Source: an uncultured Propionibacteriaceae bacterium
GTDB taxonomy: Bacteria; Actinomycetota; Actinomycetes; Propionibacteriales; Propionibacteriaceae
Assembly (NCBI GenBank): GCA_938046585.1
Contig: CALIWR010000030.1
Span: 62,001 to 126,000 of the forward strand
DNA length: 64,000 bases
Direction of reading: 5' to 3'
The notes below the pieces were generated by a model. That model had not been told where the DNA came from. It saw nothing but the letters and a program-made list of their open reading frames with translations, and searched no databases. How positions within the stretch are numbered: the stretch's first letter is position 1; every line of letters starts with the position of its first letter. Position numbers and translations under genes: made by a program. Positions 8,892 to 17,392 of this stretch are shown here, piece after piece.

Positions 8892-9527
8892 ATGCATGTG
8901 GATCATGTCGTGTACGCCGCCGGACCGTCCGGTCTTGCCGCTGAGGCCCATCGTCTCGAGGAGGCGCTCGGCGTCAAGTCCCGCGACGGCGGGGTCCACC
9001 CGACGTTCGGCACCCGGATGCGTCTGATCTCACTCGCCGACGACCGCTACCTCGAGATCGTCGAGGTCCTGGACCATCCTGCGGCCGAGAAGGCGGCGTA
9101 CGGGCAGGCGGTCCGGGCCCGCAGCGCCCTAGGCGGTGGCTGGCTGGGTTGGGTGGTCTCGGTGCCTGACCTGGCGGTGTACGAGCAGCGGCTGGACCGG
9201 GCCGCGGTGGCGGGGCTGCGGTATTTTCCCGACGGCCGGGCGCTGCAGTGGCGCCAGCTCGGGGTCCGGGGCCTGATCGCCGACCCGCAACTGCCGTACT
9301 TCATCTCCTGGGTCAGTGACGAAGAGCTGCGCCCGAGCGCCCTGCAGGGCACGGTCCAGCTGAAACGGCTCGAGATCGCGGGCAACCGGCAGCGGGTCGA
9401 AGGTTGGCTGGGGACCTCGATCGGGGATGCCCTCGACGATGTCGAGATCGAGTTCAGCTCCCCCAGCGGCTACCCGGGGCTACACGCGGTGACCTTCGTC
9501 ACCGAGCAGGCCGAGGTCCGGCTCTAG
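8892..9527 (+). CDS. VOC family (glyoxalase-like domain) protein
   Basis: 211 residues. The N-terminal MHVDHVVYA and the later RMRLISLADDRYLEIVEVL form the first beta-alpha-beta-beta-beta half of a glyoxalase-like domain (PF13468 type) with histidine and glutamate metal-ligand candidates. The second half carries FISWVSDEELRP and LKRLEIAGNRQRVEGWLG, the repeated module. Members are usually of unknown substrate. It starts 113 bp from the divergent isomerase gene and ends 66 bp before radA, so it may share a transcript with radA. Confidence 0.8.
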   Translation: MHVDHVVYAAGPSGLAAEAHRLEEALGVKSRDGGVHPTFGTRMRLISLADDRYLEIVEVLDHPAAEKAAYGQAVRARSALGGGWLGWVVSVPDLAVYEQRLDRAAVAGLRYFPDGRALQWRQLGVRGLIADPQLPYFISWVSDEELRPSALQGTVQLKRLEIAGNRQRVEGWLGTSIGDALDDVEIEFSSPSGYPGLHAVTFVTEQAEVRL

Positions 9528-9593
9528 GGCGTTCCCCGGCGCCGGACCGGGACCAGTTCGCGACTGTCAGTGGCAGCTGTCAGGCTGCTCGCT

Positions 9594-10976
9594 ATGGCGA
9601 AACAGGGACCGCGGTACCGCTGCAGCGAATGTGGCTGGGCGTCGCTGCGCTGGGTGGGCCGCTGCGGCGAATGCCAGACCTGGGGCAGCGTCACCCAGGT
9701 CGGAGCGCCCCGGCTGCGGGAGGTAGCGGCCGCTGCCCCGGCCCGGCAGGCGGTGCCGATCGGTGATGTCAGCGAGGCCGCGTCGAACCGGGAGCTGACC
9801 GGGGTCGGCGAGCTGGACCGGGTCCTCGGCGGCGGTCTGGTGCCGGGCGCGGTGGCGCTGCTGGCCGGGGAGCCGGGTGTTGGCAAGTCGACCCTGCTGC
9901 TGGAGGTCGCCGCCCGCTGGGCGAAGGCCGGGCGGCGGGTGCTGTACGTGACCGGTGAGGAGTCAGCCGAGCAGGTACGGATGCGGGCCTCCCGTACCAA
10001 CAACCTGGCCGACGAGCTGTACCTGGCCTCGGAGACTGACCTGGGCACCGTACTCGGCCATATCGAGCAGGTCCGCCCGACGCTGCTGGTAGCGGACTCG
10101 GTGCAGACCATCGGCACCGCCGAGGTGGACGGCTCGGTAGGCGGGGTGTCGCAGGTCCGGGAGGTGACCGGGGCGCTGGTTCGGGTGGCGAAACAGCGCG
10201 GCATGGCGACGATGATCGTGGGTCATGTCACCAAGGACGGCGCGATCGCCGGGCCACGGCTGCTGGAGCACCTGGTGGATGTGGTGCTGGCCTTCGAGGG
10301 CGACCGGCATTCGGGTTTCCGGATGGTACGGGCCACGAAGAACCGGTACGGCCCGGCCGACGAGGTCGGCTGCTTCGAGATGGCCGATTCCGGGATTGTC
10401 GAGGTCCCCGACCCGAGCGGGCTGTTCACCACCCGCCACGACGAGCCGATGCCCGGCACCTGCGTCACCGTGACCTTGGAGGGCCGCCGGCCGCTGCTGG
10501 CGGAGGTACAGGCGCTGGTGGCCCGTAACCTCAGCCCAAATGTGCGTCGGACCACGATCGGGATGGACCCGAGCCGGACCCTGATGATCGTGGCCGTACT
10601 TCAGAACAGCATCAAGATCCCCCTGTACGAGAAAGACGTGTACGTGTCGACGGTGGGCGGCGCCCGGGTCTGGGAGCCGACCGCGGACCTGGCGGTGGCG
10701 CTGGCGATCGCCTCCGCCTCGGCGAACCGGAACTTCCCCGGCCGGGTGGTAGCCCTAGGTGAGGTCGGCCTGGCAGGTGACCTGCGCCGGGTGCCGGGCC
10801 TGGAGCGGCGGCTGGCGGAGGCTGCCCGGCTAGGCTTCACTGACGCCATCACCCCGCTGCCGCCGCCCGGGGTTCAGGTCTCGGTGCCGAAGGGGATGCG
10901 CCTGGCGCAGGTACCCAGCCTGAACGACGCCCTGGCCACGCTGGACCTGCGCCCGCAACGCCCCAGCCGGCCCTGA
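9594..10976 (+). CDS. radA: DNA repair protein RadA
   Basis: 460 residues. Domains in order: an N-terminal CSECGW...CGEC zinc finger, a RecA-like ATPase with Walker A GEPGVGKST (lysine 98), the RadA-specific KNRYG motif (in ATKNRYGPADEVG), and a C-terminal Lon-like domain (FPGRVVALGEVGLAGDLR). RadA is a hexameric branch-migration helicase acting in recombination and replication-fork repair. The start is set at ATG 9594 because MAKQGPRYRC is the family N-terminus; the eight codons upstream are not conserved. disA follows, as in other actinobacteria and Bacillus, where RadA and DisA interact. Here the pair is separated by a repeat array. Confidence 0.96.
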   Translation: MAKQGPRYRCSECGWASLRWVGRCGECQTWGSVTQVGAPRLREVAAAAPARQAVPIGDVSEAASNRELTGVGELDRVLGGGLVPGAVALLAGEPGVGKSTLLLEVAARWAKAGRRVLYVTGEESAEQVRMRASRTNNLADELYLASETDLGTVLGHIEQVRPTLLVADSVQTIGTAEVDGSVGGVSQVREVTGALVRVAKQRGMATMIVGHVTKDGAIAGPRLLEHLVDVVLAFEGDRHSGFRMVRATKNRYGPADEVGCFEMADSGIVEVPDPSGLFTTRHDEPMPGTCVTVTLEGRRPLLAEVQALVARNLSPNVRRTTIGMDPSRTLMIVAVLQNSIKIPLYEKDVYVSTVGGARVWEPTADLAVALAIASASANRNFPGRVVALGEVGLAGDLRRVPGLERRLAEAARLGFTDAITPLPPPGVQVSVPKGMRLAQVPSLNDALATLDLRPQRPSRP

Positions 10977-10987
10977 CCGCCGCGGCC

Positions 10988-11198
10988 GTCTCGCGCGCCC
11001 AGGCGTGGGGTCGGGCCGCTGCACCCGAACGCCTACCGGGACGGCTGGCGTCTCGCGCGCCCAGGCGGGGGTCGGCGGCCCGGATCGATCTGCTCGGTCG
11101 CCGCGACCACGTCTCGCGCGCCCAGGCGGGGGTCGGCGGCAAACGGCGTAGGCGAGCTTCACCCCATCAGGCGTCTCGCGCGCCCAGGCGGGGGTCGG
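10988..11198. CRISPR. Short CRISPR-like array, four repeats, type I-E-like geometry
   Basis: Four copies of a 26-base unit beginning GTCTCGCGCGCCCAGG and ending GGGGTCGG: 10988-11014 (27 bases, one extra base), 11050-11075, 11111-11136 and 11173-11198. The last three are identical. The three intervening segments are 35, 35 and 36 bases and unrelated to each other, so the period is 61-62, the value of type I-E arrays (29 + 32). Read on the minus strand the unit encodes PTPAWARET, a pattern familiar from mistranslated I-E repeats, and it aligns with the Escherichia coli I-E repeat at 15 of 23 core positions by eye. No cas gene is in the window. It could instead be a dispersed intergenic repeat or a decayed array. 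Confidence 0.55.
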
Positions 11199-11261
11199 AC
11201 CCCGTACCCATAGGATCAGCGCAAGCCGACCAGAGTTCCCGGCCCGTCGAGTGAGGCAATT

Positions 11262-12305
11262 GTGACCCCGATCACCCACCTTCGCCACTATCAGGCTCTG
11301 CTGGCCCCTGGTACCGCGCTGCGCGACGGCCTGGAGCGGATCGTCAGCGGCCGGACCGGGGCCCTGATCGCCTTGGGCGCCTCCCCCGCGGTGGCGGCGG
11401 TGTGCACCGGAGGTTTCCACCTGGACACCCCATTCGCCCCGACCGCGTTGCGGGAGCTGGCGAAGATGGACGGCGGGATCGTGGTCACCCAGGATCTGAG
11501 CCGGATCGTACGAGCCGGGGTCCACTTCGCCCCGGACCCGGGCATCGCCACCGCCGAAACCGGCACCCGTCATGCCAGCGCGGACCGACTCTCCCAACAG
11601 ACCGGGGTAGCGGTGGTCACGGTCTCGGCGTCGATGTCGGTCATCGCGCTGTACCTGAACGGCGAACGGCATCTGGTGGAGCGTCCCGATGCCCTGGCTG
11701 CCCGCGGCAACCAGGCCCTGAGCGCCCTAGGCCGCTACCACGAACGGCTGCGGGCCGTGACCGAAACCTTGTCGGCGCTGGAGGTGTCCGACCAGGTGAC
11801 GGTCCGGGAGGTGGCGGTGGTCTCACAGCGGCTGGAGCTGGTACGTCGGCTGGCCGACGAGGTGGCGGGGTACGTGGTGCAGCTGGGCGCCGAGGGGCGG
11901 CTACTGGAACTCCAGCTGCACGAGGTGACCGCCCAGACCGGTGACCTGGGCCGCCAGATCCAGCTCGACTATCACCCGCCGCAGGCGCCGCAGGCCGTGG
12001 ACCCGGCCAGCCTGTCAGGGCTCAGCGACGACGAACTGCTGGATCTGGGGACGGTCTCGGCCAGCCTGGGGTTGGGGCCGCTGGATTCCCGGGTCAGCCC
12101 GCGCGGGATCCGGCAATTGCTGCAGATTAGTCAGCTGCCGCCCGGCCTGGCGCCGCGGCTGCTGGAACAGTTCGGCGGGTTGCAGGGGGTGTTGGCCGCT
12201 TCTCAGTCCGACCTGGTCGAAGTGGACGGGGTCACCGAGGCCAGCGCCCGGCTGATCCGGGACCGGCTGCTGCGGCTCACCGAAGCCGCGTACCAGATCA
12301 CCTGA
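11262..12305 (+). CDS. disA: DisA-like DNA integrity scanning protein / diadenylate cyclase homologue
   Basis: 347 residues in full DisA architecture: N-terminal DAC domain, central helical linker and a C-terminal helix-hairpin-helix region (PRLLEQFGGLQGVLAASQSDLVEVDGVTEASARLI) for branched DNA. DAC enzymes join two ATP into c-di-AMP using DGA and RHR motifs. Here these read DGG (residues 70-72, in KMDGGIVVT) and RHA (residues 103-105, in GTRHASADR). The GTRH and SMS segments are otherwise conserved. The altered third positions leave cyclase activity open to question. GTG start at 11262, opening MTPITHLRHYQALLAPGTALRDGLERI. It converges on the next gene with a 7-bp gap. Confidence 0.93.
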   Translation: MTPITHLRHYQALLAPGTALRDGLERIVSGRTGALIALGASPAVAAVCTGGFHLDTPFAPTALRELAKMDGGIVVTQDLSRIVRAGVHFAPDPGIATAETGTRHASADRLSQQTGVAVVTVSASMSVIALYLNGERHLVERPDALAARGNQALSALGRYHERLRAVTETLSALEVSDQVTVREVAVVSQRLELVRRLADEVAGYVVQLGAEGRLLELQLHEVTAQTGDLGRQIQLDYHPPQAPQAVDPASLSGLSDDELLDLGTVSASLGLGPLDSRVSPRGIRQLLQISQLPPGLAPRLLEQFGGLQGVLAASQSDLVEVDGVTEASARLIRDRLLRLTEAAYQIT

Positions 12306-12312
12306 GGCGTCA

Positions 12313-13080
12313 TCACCAGACCAGGGTCATCACGTGCCGCCCGGACGTGCCCCCGGACAGCTGGGCGGTCGCCACGTAGGTGCCGGCGCCCAAGTCGCTC
12401 GGGACCAGACGGCAGCCGTTCTGGGAACGGCGCCGCTGCCAAGACATCCGCCAGTCCACGGATTCGCCGGGCTGTACGGTGAAGACCCCCTCCGGTCCCC
12501 AGGTCGGGCAGTCGCGGGTAGACCAGACCTCGTCTGTGCCGGAGGTAATCACCAGCCGGAACGTGACCGCCGTCAGGCTCAGCACACAGGCCTGCTGCCC
12601 GGAATTCGCCATCGTCACCAGCAGATCAGCCTGGCTGCCGACCTTGACCCGGCTCGGGCCGCCGACCGAGACCACGACCTGGTTGGAGGCACAGGCCGCG
12701 GTTGACGCCGCGGCCGCCGAGCCGACCGGCGAGGTGGCGCTGCCGGCGCTCTTGCGGGAAGAGGCTGCGGCGTTGGTGGCCCCCGGCGCAACGCTGGCCG
12801 CCGGCGCCGTACCGGCAGGGGCGGTGCCGACCGGGGCTGGCGCCGCATGGGTGCCGCCCGGCGTTGCGGCGCCGACCGGGCTGGGGTTGGCCAGGTTAGG
12901 GCTGGTCGGCCCGGGCTCGGGGGTACGGGTGGCCGCCGAGCTGGGGCTGGCTGCAGGCTCATCACCTGCCAGCGTGGTCACCAGCCATACCGTCCCGGAG
13001 ACCAGCATCACCGCTAAGACCAGCACCATCGCCCGGCGCCACCAGTACACGTACTGGGGCGTCTGCGGCATGCCCCGCAT
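12313..13080 (-). CDS. Membrane-anchored protein with Pro/Ala/Thr-rich linker
   Basis: 255 residues. A short cytoplasmic N-terminus (QYVYWWRR) is followed by one transmembrane helix (AMVLVLAVMLVSGTVWLVTTL, residues about 17-37), a disordered Ala/Pro/Ser/Thr/Gly-rich stalk of roughly 90 residues, and a C-terminal beta-rich extracellular domain of about 120 residues with four spaced cysteines (ACASN, QQACVL, RDCPTW, NGCRLV). This domain resembles Ig-like DUF4232-type modules in strand pattern, but I cannot name it. ATG at 13080 or, three codons later, ATG 13071. It is tail-to-tail with disA. Confidence 0.7.
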   Translation of the reverse strand: MRGMPQTPQYVYWWRRAMVLVLAVMLVSGTVWLVTTLAGDEPAASPSSAATRTPEPGPTSPNLANPSPVGAATPGGTHAAPAPVGTAPAGTAPAASVAPGATNAAASSRKSAGSATSPVGSAAAASTAACASNQVVVSVGGPSRVKVGSQADLLVTMANSGQQACVLSLTAVTFRLVITSGTDEVWSTRDCPTWGPEGVFTVQPGESVDWRMSWQRRRSQNGCRLVPSDLGAGTYVATAQLSGGTSGRHVMTLVW

Positions 13081-13125
13081 CGTACGACCGTCCCGAGATC
13101 TGGAGCGCAGGCTCGCCGCAACCTG

Positions 13126-16100
13126 TCAGCGGCCCTGGGGGACGAGCACGGCGCCGCAGTGAGGCTGCAGCTTCACCGACTCCCAGTCCAACCAGACCCC
13201 GTACCCCGGGGTCTGCCAGGCGATCCGGTACGGGATGTGGCCCATCGGTACGGTCGTCGGCTGATCACCGAAGTTCGCCACCACCACGATGTCGCCACGG
13301 TGGACCACCAGCCAGCGGGCCGCCTCGTCACATTCGGCGCTGATCTGGCGCAGATGCGGCGAGCTGAGCTCCGGGATCTCACGACGCAGCCGGGCCAGGC
13401 TGCGGTACATCCCCAGCACCCGCCCATGCTCACCCTGGGCGATCTCGTCCCAGTTCAGCCGGGACCGCTCGTACGTGGCCCGGTCCTGCGGGTCGGGAAC
13501 GTCCCGGTCGCCCCAGTCCATCCGTTCAAACTCCCGGGTCCGGCCCTCGGTCACCGCCCGGCCCAGCTCTGGCTCCGGGTGAGAGGTGAAGAACTGGAAC
13601 GGGGAGCTGGCGGCCCACTCCTCCCCCATGAACAGCATCGGGGTGTACGGGCTGGTCAGGGTGAGCATCGCCGCCAAGGCCAACTGGTCCGTGTCCAGCG
13701 AGGCGGCCAGCCGGTCCCCCTGGGCACGATTGCCGACCTGGTCATGGTTCTGGTTGCTGACCACGAACCGCCAGCCGGGGAACCGCTGCGGGTCGATCGG
13801 CTGGCCATGGTCACGACCCCGGAACGACGACCAGGTCCCATCGTGGAAGAAACCGCGGGTTAGCACCTTCACCAGCGACCCGAGCGGGGCGAAGTCGGCG
13901 TAGTAGCCGCTGGTCTCCCCGGTCAGGGCGACGTGCAGCGCATGGTGGAAGTCGTCGCTCCACTGGGCGTCGACCCCCATCCCGCCAGCCTCGCGGGGTA
14001 GCACCAGCCGGGCGTCGTTCTGGTCGGATTCGGCGATCAGCACCAGCGGCCGCTGTTGATGCGCCGCCAATTCCGCCACCTCGACCGCCAATTCTTCCAG
14101 CAGGTGGGGCTCGGAGCCGTCGACCAGGGCATGCACCGCGTCCAGCCGGAGTCCGTCGACGTGGAACTCCTGGAACCACATCAAGGCGTTGTCGATCACG
14201 TAACGGCGGACTTCACCGCTCAGCCGACCGTCGAAGTTCACCACCTGTCCCCAGGGGTTTTCGGCCTCCGCCAGGTACGGGCCGAAGCGCGGCAGGTAGT
14301 TTCCGGAGGCGCCGAAGTGGTTGTACACGACATCTTGGATGACGCCGATCCCGACCGCGTGGCAGGCGTCCACGAAACGCTGGTACGCCGCCGGGCCGCC
14401 GTACGGCTCGTGCACCGCGTACCACAGCACCCCGTCGTAGCCCCAGTTGTGGATCCCGTTCATCGCATTGACCGGCATCAGCTCGACGAAGTCGACCCCG
14501 ATGGACTGCAGGTGCGCCAGCTTCGCCGCGGCCGCGTCGAGGGTGCCATCCGGGGTAAAGGTGCCGACGTGCATCTCGTACAGCACCGAGCCGGACAGCG
14601 GCTTGCCGACCCATCCCCCGTCGCCCCAGACGTAACGCTGCGGGTAGTGGGTCCGCGACATCCCGTGCACCCCGTACGGCTGACGCCGGGATCGGGGGTC
14701 AGGCAGCAGGGTCGGGTCAGCGTCGACGGTGTAGCCGTAGTCCAGGTCGTCGGCCCGGTCTGGCTCCTCCGCCGGAGCCCACCAGCCGCCGGGGCGCCGG
14801 CGCATCGGGATCCGACGCAGCCCGGCTTCAAGCTCACCAGCCGGGCGAACGTGGAGGGTGATTGACTCCCGCTCCGGAGCCCAGACGTCGAACGGGGTCC
14901 GCGAATGCATGAACTCCGGCAGCGCCACCAGTAGGGCCACCGGCGCCTGGCCCAGCACCTGCTCCACCAGGACCGGTTCCCCGTTCACCTCCACCACCCG
15001 GCCGTCAGCGACATTGCGGTAGCGGCCCAGCGGCAACTCGACCGTGGTGTCGGCCCAGCCGCCGCGGGCAGCCAGTCCCACCGGGAGCCGGGTCGCCAGG
15101 ACCACCACCGCGCCGCGGTCGTACGCCAGCAGGTGGTCAGCGGCCGGGCCGCTGACCGCCACCGGTTCGTACCCGCCGAAGGCCTTGGGCTGGTCGCGGC
15201 GCAACGTGAGCACCTCGTGCACCAGGCGCTGTTTGACATGGCCCGGGTCGTCGATCCCACCCACCAGGGTGGCGTGGGCAGCGGTCTGCAGCAGCTCCTC
15301 CCGGTAGCTGAAGTCGACCGGCCGGCGGTTGTCCGGGTCGACCAGGCTCAGTTGCCACAGCTCGCTGCCCTGGTAGATGTCGGGCACCCCGGGCATGGTC
15401 AGGGTGATCAGCTTGGACGCCAGGGCGTTGCTCCAGCCCGGGTCGACCACGGCCGCCAGCACCTCGTCCAGCACCGACCGGACCTCGGGGTTGTCGAAGA
15501 CCGCGTCGACGCAGGCCTGCATCGCCTGCTCGTAATCGGTGTTGACCTGGGTCCAGCTGGTGTGTTCACCGGCCTCCCGCATCGCCTTCTCCAGGTAGCT
15601 GTGGAGCCGCTCCCGTGAGGCCGGCCAGCTGCCGATCACCGCCTGCCAGAACAGGTTCGCGCAGCCCGGGTCGGGGACCGGGACAAGCTCCAGCAGCCGT
15701 CGCAGGCTAGTGGCCCACAGCTGCGGCAGCTCAGCCAGCACCGCAATCCGGGCCCGAACGTCCTCGCCGCGTTTGGTGTCGTGGGTGGTGCCGGCTGAGA
15801 GCGCGGTCGGCCACTGTTGCTGGCGGCGGGCCATCGCCTCGTGGAAGTCGGCCACCGAGACTGAGAACAGGCTCGGGTCGGCGCCTACCTCGTTCAGTGA
15901 GGTAAGCCGCGACCAGCGGTAGAAGGCGCAGTCCTCGACTCCTTTGGCCATCACCATGCCGGAGGTCTGCTGAAAGCGGGCCGCGGCAGCGGTGGCGCCG
16001 TCGGTGAGGACCGGGGTCAGCGCCTCGATGGCCTCGGCTAGGTCGGGCCGGTGACGGGCGGCAGATTCCAGGGCGGACACCAGGTGGTCGCGGCCGTCAG

Positions 16101-17244
16101 GCAGGTACGAGCGGTACACCGGGAAGCAGGCCAGCACCTCGGCGACCGCGTCTACCAGTTCCGGGGTGTCGGCTTCCTTTCCGAGCACCAGCAGCGCGTC
16201 GCGGGCGATCCGGCCGGTCTCCGAGCCCAGGATCTGGTCGGCCACGGCCCGTTTGGTGTCGTGGGTGAGCTGGTGCCAGTCGACCGGCGCGCCGCGCAGC
16301 TCGTCCTCCAACGCGGTCAGCCCGGCCTCACCGGCCGGGTCGGTGAGCACCCGGTCAACTAGGGCCATCGTGTCGTACCCGGTGGTCCCGGCGCTCGCCC
16401 AGCGCGGCGGCAACTCCTCGCCGGGTTCCAGGATCTTCTCGATCACCACATACGCCCCGGAGCTAAGTTCGCTGAGCCGTTCCAGGTATTGGGCCGGGTC
16501 CCGCAGCCCGTCCGGGTGGTCGATTCGTAGCCCATCCACCAGGCCTTCGTCGAACCAGCGGCGGATCTCCTCGTGGGAGGCATCGAACCAGTGCTGCTCT
16601 TCGACGCGGATCGCGACCAGGGTGTTGACGGCAAAGAATCGGCGGTAGTTGAGGCTGTGGTCGGCCTCGCGCCAGCTGATCAGGGCGTAGTGCTGGCGCA
16701 GCAGGACCGCGTTCGGGTCGTCGATACCCTCAGCGGTGTTCGGGGCCAGCGGGAAGCGCTGATCGTGGTAGTGCAGCTCACCGCCCAACAGGCGCAGGTT
16801 GTCGATGCTGCCGTCCGGATTGAGATCGTCGTCGGCGACCACCGGGATCCGGACCTTGCCGTGGCCGAAATCCCAGTCGATGTCGAAAGCTGAAGCGTAC
16901 GGGGAGTCCTGGCCGTGGGTCAGCACATGCCACCACCATTCGTTCTCCCACGGGCGGGCCACCCCGACATGGTTCGGGACGATGTCGACCAGGACCCCCA
17001 TGCCCAGCCGCTTCGCCTCGGTCGACAAGGCCGCGAGCCCGGCGCCGCGGCCCCGAGACGGGTCTACGGTGGCGTGGCTGGTGACGTCGTAGCCGTGTTC
17101 GGATCCGGTACCGGCCCCCAGCACCGGCGAGAGGTACACCCAGTCCACCCCCAGGGCATGCAGGTAACGCAGTGTCTTGGCAGCTTCGAGCAGGTCGAAG
17201 TCCTCCGTGATCTGCAGACGGTAGGTACTGGCTGGTGCATTCAT
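13126..17244 (-). CDS. treYZ: Fused maltooligosyltrehalose synthase-trehalohydrolase (TreY-TreZ)
   Basis: 1372-residue single frame. Residues 1-778 are TreY, which turns the reducing end of a maltodextrin into a trehalose unit: DIVPNH, LRIDHPDG (nucleophile), VIEKILEPGE and HDTKRGEDVRAR are its four GH13 regions. From residue 779 (MHSRTPFDVWAPE, codon at 14910) follows TreZ, which releases trehalose: VVYNHFG, GLRLDAVHAL, LIAESDQND and NHDQVGN. Both halves have normal length and intact catalytic residues. No stop separates them, but GGAG lies 3 bases before the internal ATG. I start at 17244 (GGGAGGG upstream), not at the ATG 12 codons earlier. No treX or glgX is adjacent. Product: trehalose from glycogen-type glucans in the cytoplasm. 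Confidence 0.95.
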   Translation of the reverse strand: MNAPASTYRLQITEDFDLLEAAKTLRYLHALGVDWVYLSPVLGAGTGSEHGYDVTSHATVDPSRGRGAGLAALSTEAKRLGMGVLVDIVPNHVGVARPWENEWWWHVLTHGQDSPYASAFDIDWDFGHGKVRIPVVADDDLNPDGSIDNLRLLGGELHYHDQRFPLAPNTAEGIDDPNAVLLRQHYALISWREADHSLNYRRFFAVNTLVAIRVEEQHWFDASHEEIRRWFDEGLVDGLRIDHPDGLRDPAQYLERLSELSSGAYVVIEKILEPGEELPPRWASAGTTGYDTMALVDRVLTDPAGEAGLTALEDELRGAPVDWHQLTHDTKRAVADQILGSETGRIARDALLVLGKEADTPELVDAVAEVLACFPVYRSYLPDGRDHLVSALESAARHRPDLAEAIEALTPVLTDGATAAAARFQQTSGMVMAKGVEDCAFYRWSRLTSLNEVGADPSLFSVSVADFHEAMARRQQQWPTALSAGTTHDTKRGEDVRARIAVLAELPQLWATSLRRLLELVPVPDPGCANLFWQAVIGSWPASRERLHSYLEKAMREAGEHTSWTQVNTDYEQAMQACVDAVFDNPEVRSVLDEVLAAVVDPGWSNALASKLITLTMPGVPDIYQGSELWQLSLVDPDNRRPVDFSYREELLQTAAHATLVGGIDDPGHVKQRLVHEVLTLRRDQPKAFGGYEPVAVSGPAADHLLAYDRGAVVVLATRLPVGLAARGGWADTTVELPLGRYRNVADGRVVEVNGEPVLVEQVLGQAPVALLVALPEFMHSRTPFDVWAPERESITLHVRPAGELEAGLRRIPMRRRPGGWWAPAEEPDRADDLDYGYTVDADPTLLPDPRSRRQPYGVHGMSRTHYPQRYVWGDGGWVGKPLSGSVLYEMHVGTFTPDGTLDAAAAKLAHLQSIGVDFVELMPVNAMNGIHNWGYDGVLWYAVHEPYGGPAAYQRFVDACHAVGIGVIQDVVYNHFGASGNYLPRFGPYLAEAENPWGQVVNFDGRLSGEVRRYVIDNALMWFQEFHVDGLRLDAVHALVDGSEPHLLEELAVEVAELAAHQQRPLVLIAESDQNDARLVLPREAGGMGVDAQWSDDFHHALHVALTGETSGYYADFAPLGSLVKVLTRGFFHDGTWSSFRGRDHGQPIDPQRFPGWRFVVSNQNHDQVGNRAQGDRLAASLDTDQLALAAMLTLTSPYTPMLFMGEEWAASSPFQFFTSHPEPELGRAVTEGRTREFERMDWGDRDVPDPQDRATYERSRLNWDEIAQGEHGRVLGMYRSLARLRREIPELSSPHLRQISAECDEAARWLVVHRGDIVVVANFGDQPTTVPMGHIPYRIAWQTPGYGVWLDWESVKLQPHCGAVLVPQGR

Positions 17245-17322
17245 CGCGGCCCTCCCGGGAACGTGCCTGGTCCCCTTCACTCTGCCATCTCGACCGCAAC
17301 CGACGAGTCCAGCCCAGGCCTT

Positions 17323-17349
17323 CCTGAGAAATCCTCAGTGATTCTCAGG
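17323..17349. promoter_or_regulatory. Inverted repeat in the divergent treYZ/phosphoesterase control region
   Basis: Perfect 8-base arms CCTGAGAA (17323-17330) and TTCTCAGG (17342-17349), separated by 11 bases that contain a further half-arm (CCTCAG). It sits between the divergent starts of treYZ (17244) and the phosphoesterase (17393), about 44 bases before the latter, a suitable place for an operator serving one or both genes. No regulator family can be assigned. Confidence 0.4.
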
Positions 17350-17392
17350 TATGGTGATCTCGTACCTCACCGTCGTGCCCCCGGAGAAAGCC

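Noticed and set aside
10849..11142. Minus-strand frames encoding PTPAWARET-type repeats
   Set aside because: The repetitive peptide is the translation of the CRISPR-like DNA repeats, not a protein; spacers interrupt it with unrelated sequence.
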